From: Calliphora vicina
Lineage: Eukaryota > Arthropoda > Insecta > Diptera > Calliphoridae
Length of the DNA: 64,000 nucleotides
Direction: 5' to 3'
Assembly (NCBI RefSeq): GCF_958450345.1
Contig: NC_088782.1
Coordinates: 114,792,358-114,856,357 of the forward strand
A program made the position numbers and the translations under genes. The notes under the pieces were generated by a model. That model saw nothing but the letters and a program-made list of their open reading frames with translations, made no database searches and had not been told where the DNA came from. Below, piece after piece: positions 9,608 to 22,763 of this stretch; the first letter of the stretch is position 1; every line of letters begins with the position of its first letter.

Positions 9608-12485
9608 GGCACACCTAATCCATCTATATTCAGCATCACCCTGACAATGCGTTTACTAAATGTGTTGCTTTTGGCACAAGTACTCAGAGTTTTCTAGTCA
9701 TATTTATACGATTTTTTTTACCTTCATGCTATCGCAGATTTTCGCAATAAATTAATGATGTATTTACATAGACCTGCATTCCGTTTAGGTTTCGGGCAAG
9801 AATTATGCCAGCGATAAGCTTTCACCTCTTCTGGTACTGTTATCCATACCAAGCCACCAGAAATGATGTTCCACCTTAAATGACCTAGGAGCGGTCATTG
9901 TAGGATAACCGATGTAATATGGAATGATTTCCCGGGCGTTTGAAAAGATGCTGAACATATAGCCGTCTAATCTGGGTTAAATGCTAAAAGGTCTATAGTG
10001 TACTTTGTTGATCTAGAAATTGTATATCTTTTTGTAACTGCACCACCATATTTTTGGAGAATCGTTGAAACGGAATTCATAAGATAGGTTTGTTTTGTGT
10101 TTAATGTAAGAAAATTATGATGAATAGAGACGCGGAAATAGAAAGAGGATCAGGTCTTGAGAAAACCAGAACCGTAGAAACGAAAAGAGAATGCGAAACA
10201 GTGCAGTGCAGCTTTTGATCAACATGATCGCATTAGAGTCATAAGAAAACAATTTTAAAAACAAATGCTCTAAACATTTTAAGTTTCCTCATATCGCTAA
10301 TTTGCTGCAATGTCTTCATAAGTTAAAAAATTTAATTTTTCTGGAGACGCATTTTTAGTTCTTAAACCGATATATCGCACTGGTTCCTGGAAAAAGAGTC
10401 AACTCAAAATTTAAAAATGTTCAGTAGAAGCAAAAAAACAGTTTTTTTAATATATTACAATGAAAATCATGTAAGATTTTCATAGTTGATAGATATGGCC
10501 ACTGTACATCGATTTCCTGCAAAAAGTTAAAATTTAAATTGACTCTCTTTAATTTTTTAAGGAAAATAACAAACACATAACCAAATATATAACATTAATA
10601 GACACAACTAAATTCCAAATTTGGGGCAATTAATTCGAAATTTGGGTTTTTTGAATTATGACGTTGTTAAAGGAAATGAGCGATATAAAAAATTTTGTGC
10701 AGTAAACAAAATAGTTTGTAGAATAATATTTAATCGACATGATGTATGAACTTATTTTGTTTTGTTTTTTTTGTTTCATTTTATACATTTTTTTATTCAC
10801 TGTCTTCCGGCCACAAGTTCTTTCTGTGCAAATTGTTATTATTATTGTGTGACATTAATATACAAACATGTATATGGACGTACTGCACTTAAAAATAGAG
10901 TAAAAATTATGAAACAGATGTATTTATATTTTAATTATAAGTAAAGATAATAAATTATTGTCAAATTGTTTATTAACTGTTCAGTTGGTTTTGTGTGTGC
11001 GGGTTTTATGAAATATTTTATAATGTTTTTTTAATACTTCTTTCCAATAGCAATTTGCAAATTAAGAGTTAAACTGAAGTGCAAGCATATGCAGGAAAGA
11101 ATAATTATATTGAGTCAATTAAGTGTTTTTAAAATCCTGTAAATCCTTCAGGATTAAAAAAAATTAATAACAATAAGGTTTTCCTTACTAATTTCTCTAA
11201 TTCTCTTCTGGCTCTATTCGAACTCTAACCCCTCTGAATAGGAAACTTGTTTGAACAAAACACCTTCAGGTATCATCGGCAGCACCATCAACACCAGTTG
11301 GTGTCTATTCATTTATTTGTTTCCTGTTTAGTAGCAACTGTTGTTCCAACTCTCTACTATTTACTTATGTTGGCGACTATTTAGTTTTCAAACAAAAATT
11401 ATGTTGTGTATCTTCCCCTAACTCTCATTATCCTCCAGCTGTATTATAATCTAAACAATTTCTAGCATGTTTGTTTGTTAGTTTTAGTTTGTCTGTCGCC
11501 AAAACAAATAAGCAAATACATACAAATAATAAAAATAAATACAAGAAAACAACAATATTAACAACTAAAGAAAAAACTAAAATAGATGAACTAAAACAAT
11601 AAAGAAATAAAATACAAACTTAGGAAACTTTCCTAAAACAATAGCATAAATACACAAATGAAAATAAAACAGAAGGAAGTAAATAGAACAAAAAAAATAA
11701 AAGTCAAGGCTAATATTAGCCAGCACTTCTACTGGAGCAATTGGTAGTCACAACTATTAGCACAACATTATGCTGACTTTTGTGTTCCGTTTCAGAATTA
11801 TGAGTTTTTATTTGAAAATATGCTGGTATATGGAAATAAAGCGGTTAATTTGATTAAGAAAAAGTTAAAAGTTAGTGACTAAACTGAATAGGAAAAGCAT
11901 AATTTTCTAAAGAATAAACTTTAATGAGGAAAAATTTTAAAATTAATTAAACAGAAAACCAGTTTGCTTGCGCAAATGAATTTAACCCTGTGTCAAGCAG
12001 TGGTACCATTTTTTCTACATGCTAATTCTTTAAGAAGAATGACGATATTTTACATAGATTGTAAACGAATATTGCTAAGCTCAAAACTATGTCTCTAAAA
12101 TATTCCAAAAATATTACTAACAATTTCAGCAACTATCTCAAATTATTTCTAACTTTGACAATATCTAAAAACACTTTTAATTAGACAATTAAAAATTGTT
12201 AAAAATTTAATAAATTTTTGTCCAGCAAACTGTATTTAAAATGACAACAATTACTTTAAACTTTTCAAACATCAAAAATATGACAAAACTAAACTAAAAG
12301 GCTTAACTAAAGTGGCAAAAAGTCATAATTAAATACCAAAAATAGAGAAGAAAAAGAGACACAACAAAACACAAAATGGACATATGAATTTCAATTCAAA
12401 TATGTTTGGTTATATTCTTATATATGAGCAATAACCAAAAATTATGCAATATAAATAAAACAGGCTTCTAGTTTGGGTTCTATTT
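9608..12485. other. AT-rich DNA without recognised genes
   Basis: No gene, RNA or tandem repeat recognised. The stretch at 9780-9970 is less AT-rich. On its minus strand it has an interval of 30-odd codons without stops (GHLRWNIISGG..., ...RWHNSCPKPKRNAG) that loosely recalls a retroelement integrase zinc-binding region, but too weakly to call. Around 11200-11500 the sequence is somewhat more complex and could hold non-coding functional DNA. The rest is A/T-run-rich. Confidence 0.5.
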
Positions 12486-15400
12486 CAGGTTCCAGTTCAG
12501 GTTCCAGTTCAAGTTCCAGTTCTATTCCAGTTCAGGTTCCAGTTCTGTTCTAGTTCTGTTCTAGTTCTGTTCTAGTTCTGTTCTAGTTCTGTTCTAGTTC
12601 TGTTCTAGTTCTGTTCTAGTTCTGTTCTAGTTCTGTTCTAGTTCTGTTCTAGTTCTGTTCTAGTTCTGTTCTAGTTCTGTTCTAGTTCTGTTCTAGTTCT
12701 GTTCTAGTTCCGTTCTAGTTCTGTTCTAGTTCTGTTCTAGTTCTGTTCTAGTTCTGTTCTAGTTCTGTTCTAGTTCTGTTCTAGTTCTGTTCTAGTTCTG
12801 TTCTAGTTCTGTTCTAGTTCTGTTCTAGTTCTGTTCTAGTTCTGTTCTAGTTCTGTTCTAGTTCTGTTCTAGTTCTGTTCTAGTTCTGTTCTAGTTCTGT
12901 TCTAGTTCTGTTCTAGTTCTGTTCTAGTTCTGTTCTAGTTCTGTTCTAGTTCTGTTCTAGTTCTGTTCTAGTTCTGTTCTAGTTCTGTTCTAGTTCTGTT
13001 CTAGTTCTGTTCTAGTTCTGTTCTAGTTCTGTTCTAGTTCTGTTCTAGTTCTGTTCTAGTTCTGTTCTAGTTCTGTTCTAGTTCTGTTCTAGTTCTGTTC
13101 TAGTTCTGTTCTAGTTCTGTTCTAGTTCTGTTCTAGTTCTGTTCTAGTTCTGTTCTAGTTCTGTTCTAGTTCTGTTCTAGTTCTGTTCTAGTTCTGTTCT
13201 AGTTCTGTTCTAGTTCTGTTCTAGTTCTGTTCTAGTTCTGTTCTAGTTCTGTTCTAGTTCTGTTCTAGTTCTGTTCTAGTTCTGTTCTAGTTCTGTTCTA
13301 GTTCTGTTCTAGTTCTGTTCTAGTTCTGTTCTAGTTCTGTTCTAGTTCTGTTCTAGTTCTGTTCTAGTTCTGTTCTAGTTCTGTTCTAGTTCTGTTCTAG
13401 TTCTGTTCTAGTTCTGTTCTAGTTCTGTTCTAGTTCTGTTCTAGTTCTGTTCTAGTTCTGTTCTAGTTCTGTTCTAGTTCTGTTCTAGTTCTGTTCTAGT
13501 TCTGTTCTAGTTCTGTTCTAGTTCTGTTCTAGTTCTGTTCTAGTTCTGTTCTAGTTCTGTTCTAGTTCTGTTCTAGTTCTGTTCTAGTTCTGTTCTAGTT
13601 CTGTTCTAGTTCTGTTCTAGTTCTGTTCTAGTTCTGTTCTAGTTCTGTTCTAGTTCTGTTCTAGTTCTGTTCTAGTTCTGTTCTAGTTCTGTTCTAGTTC
13701 TGTTCTAGTTCTGTTCTAGTTCTGTTCTAGTTCTGTTCTAGTTCTGTTCTAGTTCTGTTCTAGTTCTGTTCTAGTTCTGTTCTAGTTCTGTTCTAGTTCT
13801 GTTCTAGTTCTGTTCTAGTTCTGTTCTAGTTCTGTTCTAGTTCTGTTCTAGTTCTGTTCTAGTTCTGTTCTAGTTCTGTTCTAGTTCTGTTCTAGTTCTG
13901 TTCTAGTTCTGTTCTAGTTCTGTTCTAGTTCTGTTCTAGTTCTGTTCTAGTTCTGTTCTAGTTCTGTTCTAGTTCTGTTCTAGTTCTGTTCTAGTTCTGT
14001 TCTAGTTCTGTTCTAGTTCTGTTCTAGTTCTGTTCTAGTTCTGTTCTAGTTCTGTTCTAGTTCTGTTCTAGTTCTGTTCTAGTTCTGTTCTAGTTCTGTT
14101 CTAGTTCTGTTCTAGTTCTGTTCTAGTTCTGTTCTAGTTCTGTTCTAGTTCTGTTCTAGTTCTGTTCTAGTTCTGTTCTAGTTCTGTTCTAGTTCTGTTC
14201 TAGTTCTGTTCTAGTTCTGTTCTAGTTCTGTTCTAGTTCTGTTCTAGTTCTGTTCTAGTTCTGTTCTAGTTCTGTTCTAGTTCTGTTCTAGTTCTGTTCT
14301 AGTTCTGTTCTAGTTCTGTTCTAGTTCTGTTCTAGTTCTGTTCTAGTTCTGTTCTAGTTCTGTTCTAGTTCTGTTCTAGTTCTGTTCTAGTTCTGTTCTA
14401 GTTCTGTTCTAGTTCTGTTCTAGTTCTGTTCTAGTTCTGTTCTAGTTCTGTTCTAGTTCTGTTCTAGTTCTGTTCTAGTTCTGTTCTAGTTCTGTTCTAG
14501 TTCTGTTCTAGTTCTGTTCTAGTTCTGTTCTAGTTCTGTTCTAGTTCTGTTCTAGTTCTGTTCTAGTTCTGTTCTAGTTCTGTTCTAGTTCTGTTCTAGT
14601 TCTGTTCTAGTTCTGTTCTAGTTCTGTTCTAGTTCTGTTCTAGTTCTGTTCTAGTTCTGTTCTAGTTCTGTTCTAGTTCTGTTCTAGTTCTGTTCTAGTT
14701 CTGTTCTAGTTCTGTTCTAGTTCTGTTCTAGTTCTGTTCTAGTTCTGTTCTAGTTCTGTTCTAGTTCTGTTCTAGTTCTGTTCTAGTTCTGTTCTAGTTC
14801 TGTTCTAGTTCTGTTCTAGTTCTGTTCTAGTTCTGTTCTAGTTCTGTTCTAGTTCTGTTCTAGTTCTGTTCTAGTTCTGTTCTAGTTCTGTTCTAGTTCT
14901 GTTCTAGTTCTGTTCTAGTTCTGTTCTAGTTCTGTTCTAGTTCTGTTCTAGTTCTGTTCTAGTTCTGTTCTAGTTCTGTTCTAGTTCTGTTCTAGTTCTG
15001 TTCTAGTTCTGTTCTAGTTCTGTTCTAGTTCTGTTCTAGTTCTGTTCTAGTTCTGTTCTAGTTCTGTTCTAGTTCTGTTCTAGTTCTGTTCTAGTTCTGT
15101 TCTAGTTCTGTTCTAGTTCTGTTCTAGTTCTGTTCTAGTTCTGTTCTAGTTCTGTTCTAGTTCTGTTCTAGTTCTGTTCTAGTTCTGTTCTAGTTCTGTT
15201 CTAGTTCTGTTCTAGTTCTGTTCTAGTTCTGTTCTAGTTCTGTTCTAGTTCTGTTCTAGTTCTGTTCTAGTTCTGTTCTAGTTCTGTTCTAGTTCTGTTC
15301 TGTAGTTCTGTTCTAGTTCTGTTCTAGTTCTGTTCTAGTTCTGTTCTAGTTCTGTTCTAGTTCTGTTCTAGTTCTGTTCTAGTTCTGTTCTAGTTCTGTT

Positions 15401-18400
15401 CTAGTTCTGTTCTAGTTCTGTTCTAGTTCTGTTCTAGTTCTGTTCTAGTTCTGTTCTAGTTCTGTTCTAGTTCTGTTCTAGTTCTGTTCTAGTTCTGTTC
15501 TAGTTCTGTTCTAGTTCTGTTCTAGTTCTGTTCTAGTTCTGTTCTAGTTCTGTTCTAGTTCTGTTCTAGTTCTGTTCTAGTTCTGTTCTAGTTCTGTTCT
15601 AGTTCTGTTCTAGTTCTGTTCTAGTTCTGTTCTAGTTCTGTTCTAGTTCTGTTCTAGTTCTGTTCTAGTTCTGTTCTAGTTCTGTTCTAGTTCTGTTCTA
15701 GTTCTGTTCTAGTTCTGTTCTAGTTCTGTTCTAGTTCTGTTCTAGTTCTGTTCTAGTTCTGTTCTAGTTCTGTTCTAGTTCTGTTCTAGTTCTGTTCTAG
15801 TTCTGTTCTAGTTCTGTTCTAGTTCTGTTCTAGTTCTGTTCTAGTTCTGTTCTAGTTCTGTTCTAGTTCTGTTCTAGTTCTGTTCTAGTTCTGTTCTAGT
15901 TCTGTTCTAGTTCTGTTCTAGTTCTGTTCTAGTTCTGTTCTAGTTCTGTTCTAGTTCTGTTCTAGTTCTGTTCTAGTTCTGTTCTAGTTCTGTTCTAGTT
16001 CTGTTCTAGTTCTGTTCTAGTTCTGTTCTAGTTCTGTTCTAGTTCTGTTCTAGTTCTGTTCTAGTTCTGTTCTAGTTCTGTTCTAGTTCTGTTCTAGTTC
16101 TGTTCTAGTTCTGTTCTAGTTCTGTTCTAGTTCTGTTCTAGTTCTGTTCTAGTTCTGTTCTAGTTCTGTTCTAGTTCTGTTCTAGTTCTGTTCTAGTTCT
16201 GTTCTAGTTCTGTTCTAGTTCTGTTCTAGTTCTGTTCTAGTTCTGTTCTAGTTCTGTTCTAGTTCTGTTCTAGTTCTGTTCTAGTTCTGTTCTAGTTCTG
16301 TTCTAGTTCTGTTCTAGTTCTGTTCTAGTTCTGTTCTAGTTCTGTTCTAGTTCTGTTCTAGTTCTGTTCTAGTTCTGTTCTAGTTCTGTTCTAGTTCTGT
16401 TCTAGTTCTGTTCTAGTTCTGTTCTAGTTCTGTTCTAGTTCTGTTCTAGTTCTGTTCTAGTTCTGTTCTAGTTCTGTTCTAGTTCTGTTCTAGTTCTGTT
16501 CTAGTTCTGTTCTAGTTCTGTTCTAGTTCTGTTCTAGTTCTGTTCTAGTTCTGTTCTAGTTCTGTTCTAGTTCTGTTCTAGTTCTGTTCTAGTTCTGTTC
16601 TAGTTCTGTTCTAGTTCTGTTCTAGTTCTGTTCTAGTTCTGTTCTAGTTCTGTTCTAGTTCTGTTCTAGTTCTGTTCTAGTTCTGTTCTAGTTCTGTTCT
16701 AGTTCTGTTCTAGTTCTGTTCTAGTTCTGTTCTAGTTCTGTTCTAGTTCTGTTCTAGTTCTGTTCTAGTTCTGTTCTAGTTCTGTTCTAGTTCTGTTCTA
16801 GTTCTGTTCTAGTTCTGTTCTAGTTCTGTTCTAGTTCTGTTCTAGTTCTGTTCTAGTTCTGTTCTAGTTCTGTTCTAGTTCTGTTCTAGTTCTGTTCTAG
16901 TTCTGTTCTAGTTCTGTTCTAGTTCTGTTCTAGTTCTGTTCTAGTTCTGTTCTAGTTCTGTTCTAGTTCTGTTCTAGTTCTGTTCTAGTTCTGTTCTAGT
17001 TCTGTTCTAGTTCTGTTCTAGTTCTGTTCTAGTTCTGTTCTAGTTCTGTTCTAGTTCTGTTCTAGTTCTGTTCTAGTTCTGTTCTAGTTCTGTTCTAGTT
17101 CTGTTCTAGTTCTGTTCTAGTTCTGTTCTAGTTCTGTTCTAGTTCTGTTCTAGTTCTGTTCTAGTTCTGTTCTAGTTCTGTTCTAGTTCTGTTCTAGTTC
17201 TGTTCTAGTTCTGTTCTAGTTCTGTTCTAGTTCTGTTCTAGTTCTGTTCTAGTTCTGTTCTAGTTCTGTTCTAGTTCTGTTCTAGTTCTGTTCTAGTTCT
17301 GTTCTAGTTCTGTTCTAGTTCTGTTCTAGTTCTGTTCTAGTTCTGTTCTAGTTCTGTTCTAGTTCTGTTCTAGTTCTGTTCTAGTTCTGTTCTAGTTCTG
17401 TTCTAGTTCTGTTCTAGTTCTGTTCTAGTTCTGTTCTAGTTCTGTTCTAGTTCTGTTCTAGTTCTGTTCTAGTTCTGTTCTAGTTCTGTTCTAGTTCTGT
17501 TCTAGTTCTGTTCTAGTTCTGTTCTAGTTCTGTTCTAGTTCTGTTCTAGTTCTGTTCTAGTTCTGTTCTAGTTCTGTTCTAGTTCTGTTCTAGTTCTGTT
17601 CTAGTTCTGTTCTAGTTCTGTTCTAGTTCTGTTCTAGTTCTGTTCTAGTTCTGTTCTAGTTCTGTTCTAGTTCTGTTCTAGTTCTGTTCTAGTTCTGTTC
17701 TAGTTCTGTTCTAGTTCTGTTCTAGTTCTGTTCTAGTTCTGTTCTAGTTCTGTTCTAGTTCTGTTCTAGTTCTGTTCTAGTTCTGTTCTAGTTCTGTTCT
17801 AGTTCTGTTCTAGTTCTGTTCTAGTTCTGTTCTAGTTCTGTTCTAGTTCTGTTCTAGTTCTGTTCTAGTTCTGTTCTAGTTCTGTTCTAGTTCTGTTCTA
17901 GTTCTGTTCTAGTTCTGTTCTAGTTCTGTTCTAGTTCTGTTCTAGTTCTGTTCTAGTTCTGTTCTAGTTCTGTTCTAGTTCTGTTCTAGTTCTGTTCTGT
18001 TCTAGTTCTGTTCTAGTTCTGTTCTAGTTCTGTTCTAGTTCTGTTCTAGTTCTGTTCTAGTTCTGTTCTAGTTCTGTTCTAGTTCTGTTCTAGTTCTGTT
18101 CTAGTTCTGTTCTAGTTCTGTTCTAGTTCTGTTCTAGTTCTGTTCTAGTTCTGTTCTAGTTCTGTTCTAGTTCTGTTCTAGTTCTGTTCTAGTTCTGTTC
18201 TAGTTCTGTTCTAGTTCTGTTCTAGTTCTGTTCTAGTTCTGTTCTAGTTCTGTTCTAGTTCTGTTCTAGTTCTGTTCTAGTTCTGTTCTAGTTCTGTTCT
18301 AGTTCTGTTCTAGTTCTGTTCTAGTTCTGTTCTAGTTCTGTTCTAGTTCTGTTCTAGTTCTGTTCTAGTTCTGTTCTAGTTCTGTTCTAGTTCTGTTCTA

Positions 18401-18533
18401 GTTCTGTTCTAGTTCTGTTCTAGTTCTGTTCTAGTTCTGTTCTAGTTCTGTTCTAGTTCTGTTCTAGTTCTGTTCTAGTTCTGTTCTAGTTCTGTTCTAG
18501 TTCTGTTCTAGTTCTGTTCTAGTTCTGTTCTAG
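12486..18533 (+). repeat. Near-perfect 11-bp minisatellite (TTCTGTTCTAG)n, array 1
   Basis: From 12541 to 18533 (5,993 bp, about 545 units) the 11-bp unit TTCTGTTCTAG repeats with almost no change. I saw one TTCCG variant near 12707, one 13-bp unit with TG inserted (TTCTGTTCTGTAG) at about 15295, and one 5-bp insertion near 17998. The left edge (12486-12540) is made of diverged 12-bp relatives such as AGGTTCCAGTTC, so the homogeneous core seems to have grown from an older edge. Each frame meets a TAG stop every 33 bases, so it is not coding. Confidence 0.97.
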
Positions 18534-20490
18534 TCTTCTCTATCCACAATTGTACACGTTTTGCCATTTGAAACATTTACAACAAAAATAGCAAAACATG
18601 TACGAAACAAAAATACACGATAAAGCATCTACAAAACCCACGGAAATAAATGGCGAAGACAACATAAAAAAGATTATGGAGAACTTAAAATGTTTTTATT
18701 TTTTGGGTCTACAACTAAAGTTAAGAGGACAATAAATGAAAACAATCATAAAGACAAAGAAACAACAAATAAACTCCACAGACATAAACAGCATGTTGCG
18801 TGTTTTTCATACTCAACATTCGACTTGTTAACATTCTCTGCTGTGGGTGGTTTTTAAGGGGAACATTTTTATGTTTAAGCCAAAAATTGTTTGACTTTTT
18901 GTTTTATGTTGCTGCTGTTGTTTTTGTGGCTGGAAGATTATTTCTAAGGTTTAATCATATTGTAGCATTTTTGGTTTTTGTTTTCCATTTAATTTTCTTA
19001 CATTTTCTTTGCTGGTCTTACAAAAAAATAGACAATTGTTAGAGATGCCCAAAAACTGATAAGAATTAACAATAGATTGTAGGTTTATTACAGACTCTAG
19101 ATTATTTTTTGCACTCTCTATCCCGCTCTCTTTTCTTTATTTCCATTGTTGTTTGTGCTGTTTTTCTTTTCCGTTTTATAGCTTATTTGTTTTATAATTG
19201 CTTGCATACTTTTAGGCATTTAAAAGAAATTAGTTTTTCTTATATTGTGTTGTTTTTTCTTGTTTTGTAAGTTTCATCTTAACTTTTATATATATTTTAA
19301 CACTTTGTTAAAGCTACAAAACGTTTTTCTAATGTTTAAGATAAGCTGAGGGGTTGGAGGGTAGTTATTGTCATCAAACTTTTTTCTCTTTCTTAAACAA
19401 AACTTAAAATTGTTGAAATTCTTTTGTACGAGAGTATAAGTGTTTTAATAGAAAAACTTTTTTGCTAACACATTAAAATATGCTTAAAGGAATATATATT
19501 CTTTATGGAATTTTGGTAGGAATAGAAAAGATAAGTTTTTGAAAATAAAACAGGGAGTAGGAAAAGAAATTTTATTTTATATAATTGAAATAGAAAATTA
19601 TTAAATAACAGCCAGGAAGTGTCTAAGGAGAAAGTGTAAACAAAGTTTTGAAAGAAAATGTTTTATATTTGAAAGCAAAAACAGTAATAGAACGTCAACT
19701 TAATGCATTCTAGTTAAAGATGTTTTGCCTTTAATTTTCCAACTAATGTTTTTATTCATCGATACTCATATAATCATATAGTAATACATTTATACCACTA
19801 CAATTTGAATAACAAATTCTTCAACTAGAATAATCTTCCGCCACTCTAGTCTTCGTTTGTTTCATATTGCTAATCTACAGAACTTACTGCAAACTATTAA
19901 CAATTTTAAAATAACTTTACTTAATGAAAAGTACTTTTGACAAGTTGCCGAAAATTTCCCAAATAAACCTCAATTCCTTATTTAACCCTTTTACCATTTC
20001 ATCTTACAAACTTAATGCAACTTCTCCTCAAAACAAAAATTTATCAAATACATTGCCTTCATTAAGTCTTCTGAAACGCAAGAATTCTCATAAAACTATT
20101 AATTTCTACCTTAAGGAAGTAAATAAATTTACTTAACAACAATATTCCAACAATGTCAAACAACTGCAAAATTCTCCAAAATCAAAAAAGTTCTCAAACA
20201 AAATTATTTTGATAAATTAATTATTTATATTTTCTCTCTTATGCTTAAGCACACATATTTAATATACAACATTGTTTCATAAACCAACTGTAATAAAGTT
20301 TCGAAAATATGTTTAATTTTAGAAATTGTTAATAATCTTTAGTATAAAAGATGCCTGCCATAAGACATATTTGAAAATTATGTGTATCCTAAAACCGCAA
20401 AATGAAGCAAGAAATAAAATGAAATAAATATTTTGTAATTTACAAATGTGCCTCTTCTGGAAATGAGGGTATTTATGTGTGGGTGAGATT
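18534..20490. other. AT-rich unique DNA
   Basis: T-rich sequence with no recognised gene. Open stretches here (for example 18800-19042 and 19924-20136) have hydrophobic or Asn/Lys/Ser-rich translations typical of chance reading of AT-rich DNA. Confidence 0.5.
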
Positions 20491-21257
20491 ATTATACCCT
20501 ACACCACCATAGTGGGGAGGGTATTATGCGTTTGTGCAGATGTTTGTAACGCCCTAAAATATTAGTCTAACACCCACCTTAAAGTATACCGATCGACTTA
20601 GAATCACTTTCTGAGTCGATTAAACGATGTCCGTCCGTCCGTCCGTCCGTCTGGTTGGCTGGCTGGCTGGCTGGCTGGCTGTCCATGTAAACCTTGTGCG
20701 CAGAGTACAGGTCGCAATTTTAAAGATATTTCGATGAAATTTGGTACATATTATTTTTTCGGCTCAAGGACCAAGCCTATTGAAACTGGCTGAAATCGGT
20801 CCATTATTTCACCTAGCCCCCATACAAATGTCCCCTCGAAATTGGACTTTATCGGTCATAAATGTTTAATTTATCTATGTAACTACACAAATTTCGCTTC
20901 AAATAAGTTTTATATATACAAAATTCATGTCACCAAATTTTGTTACGATCGGTCCATAATTAGTCATAGCTCCCATATAGACCCGCTTCCGGAAATCACT
21001 TTAACGTGCATAAATCGCTTAAAAATGTTGGTATACACACAAAATTCAACATACTTAACACTAATATAGACATAAATCACACCACCTAATTTTATGGTGA
21101 TCGGTCCATAATTGGTCATAGCTCCCATATAAGGCCCACTTCCGAAAATCACTCACGAATATAAATTATTGATATTTTAAAAGAAAAATATTTTTACTCA
21201 TTTACTTGGTGTAGGGTATTATATGGTCGGGCTTGACCGACCATACTTTCTTACTTG
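20491..21257 (+). mobile_element. Helentron-like (GTCY)n element, family 1, full-length copy
   Basis: Best complete copy of the family (767 bp). The 5' end has a palindromic ATTATACCCT ... AGGGTATTAT. The body then has TATACCGATCGACTTAGAAT, a GTCC(GTCC)n tract and a CTGG/GGCT tract. The 3' end has a perfect hairpin ATGGTCGG-GCTTGA-CCGACCAT (21223-21244), and a short tail ending TTACTTG before a T run. A conserved core with a GTCY microsatellite recalls dipteran 'mini-me'/DINE-1 elements. A hairpin close to the 3' end, no terminal inverted repeats and insertion next to T's fit Helentrons. It encodes no protein I can identify. Other copies are at 6585-6847, 47130-47858, 50908-51656 and 60872-61162. 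Confidence 0.75.
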
Positions 21258-21361
21258 TTTTTGTGTTTATATTTTGGATTTTACAGCAGTGCAGGTTTCA
21301 TGAAATATAAAATTTTATTACATTTGTATGCATAACGAATTAAATCTGGAAATCAAATATA

Positions 21362-22008
21362 ACTAGAACCTGAACCTGAACTAGAACTGAACTAGAACTG
21401 AACTAGAACTGAACTAGAACTGAACTAGAACTGAACTAGAACTGAACTAGAACTGAACTAGAACTGAACTAGAACTGAACTAGAACTGAACTAGAACTGA
21501 ACTAGAACTGAACTAGAACTGAACTAGAACTGAACTAGAACTGAACTAGAACTGAACTAGAACTGAACTAGAACTGAACTAGAACTGAACTAGAACTGAA
21601 CTAGAACTGAACTAGAACTGAACTAGAACTGAACTAGAACTGAACTAGAACTGAACTAGAACTGAACTAGAACTGAACTAGAACTGAACTAGAACTGAAC
21701 TAGAACTAAACTAGAACTAAACTAGAACTGAACTAGAACTGAACTAGAACTGAACTAGAACTGAACTAGAACTGAACTAGAACTGAACTAGAACTGAACT
21801 AGAACTGAACTAGAACTGAACTAGAACTGAACTAGAACTGAACTAGAACTGAACTAGAACTGAACTAGAACTGAACTAGAACTGAACTAGAACTGAACTA
21901 GAACTGAACTAGAACTGAACTAGAACTGAACTAGAACTGAACTAGAACTGAACTAGAACTGAACTTGAACTAGAACTGAACTAGAACCTGAACTGAACTT
22001 AAGCTAGA
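21362..22008 (-). repeat. 11-bp minisatellite (CTAGAACTGAA)n, array 2, reverse orientation
   Basis: About 58 units of CTAGAACTGAA. In the reverse complement this is TTCAGTTCTAG, one base different from the unit of array 1. The left edge starts with CTAGAACCTGAACCTGAA (12-bp form). The right edge is degenerate (GAACTTGAAC, then CTAGAACCTGAACTGAACTT). Array 2 is oriented opposite to array 1, about 2.8 kb away. Confidence 0.95.
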
Positions 22009-22154
22009 ATAAATTTTCTTTCTCTTATTAAATTAATCAGTTCAAATAATTACCAAATATTGGAAAAAATTTAAAATTTAAAAAAAAAAATTCAAAAAAA
22101 TATTTTATTAAAAATGTTTGTTAGAAGAAATAGTTTGTAAAACAAAAAAAAGGA

Positions 22155-22763
22155 ACATAATCATAGTCAGACACTAAAGTCGGTTCTTTTTAAAAACAAA
22201 TTTAAAATAGAAACTTGCTTTTACTTATTTTGGAACTATAGTCAAAATTAAAGTATATTTTAAATTGAATCGACTTTAACTCGGTGCCACGTCAAAAGTA
22301 GAAAATGTTTTCATACAATATGCAACAAAAAATAGATAAGAGGCATCGCTGAACAGCTGACATATATAATTAAAAAAAAAAACAAAAAAGGTAAAAAATA
22401 AAAATAACTACACAAAGGAAAAAATAGTTTGTGGTGGAAAAATGAAGAAGATAAGATTAATATCATATTTGGGATATTTTGGTAATAATTTTATTAATAT
22501 TATTGATAATTGCAAAATCTGTGCCAATATCTTGTAACTTAAACATTTTTTAATTTTTGAAGAACTTTTTTACATGGCCAAGAACAGCTGATGCTGTTGT
22601 TAAACGAGTTAAAAGCAGCTTCAACTAGTTTTATATTTGGAGTCGACTTCAACGTCAGAAGTATACTTTAACTTGTCTATGGTAGACCTAAAGTCCACTC
22701 TTAAGTAAAGACGACTTTATTACGACTTAAAATATACTTTATTTTTGACTATGATTATGGGCC
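22155..22763. mobile_element. MITE / foldback element with long degenerate inverted arms
   Basis: Left CATAATCATAGTCA (about 22158-22171) matches the reverse complement of right TGACTATGATTATG (about 22745-22758). Inside, the arms stay similar for about 200 bp. AAAGTATATTTTAAA-type and AGTCGACTT-type segments are mirrored, and each arm ends near the centre with a GAACAGCTGA motif (about 22350 and 22583). There is no coding capacity. The structure is that of a non-autonomous DNA transposon; the parent family is unknown. Confidence 0.6.

Noticed and set aside
9770..9970. Minus-strand resemblance to a retroelement integrase zinc-binding region
   Set aside because: Only scattered residues fit, and the frame must shift to align; too weak to annotate.
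20842..21152. Protein-like frames in the family 1 element (also at 47443, 51010, 51111)
   Set aside because: They recur only because the element is repeated. Frames on both strands are open by composition, and other copies break them.
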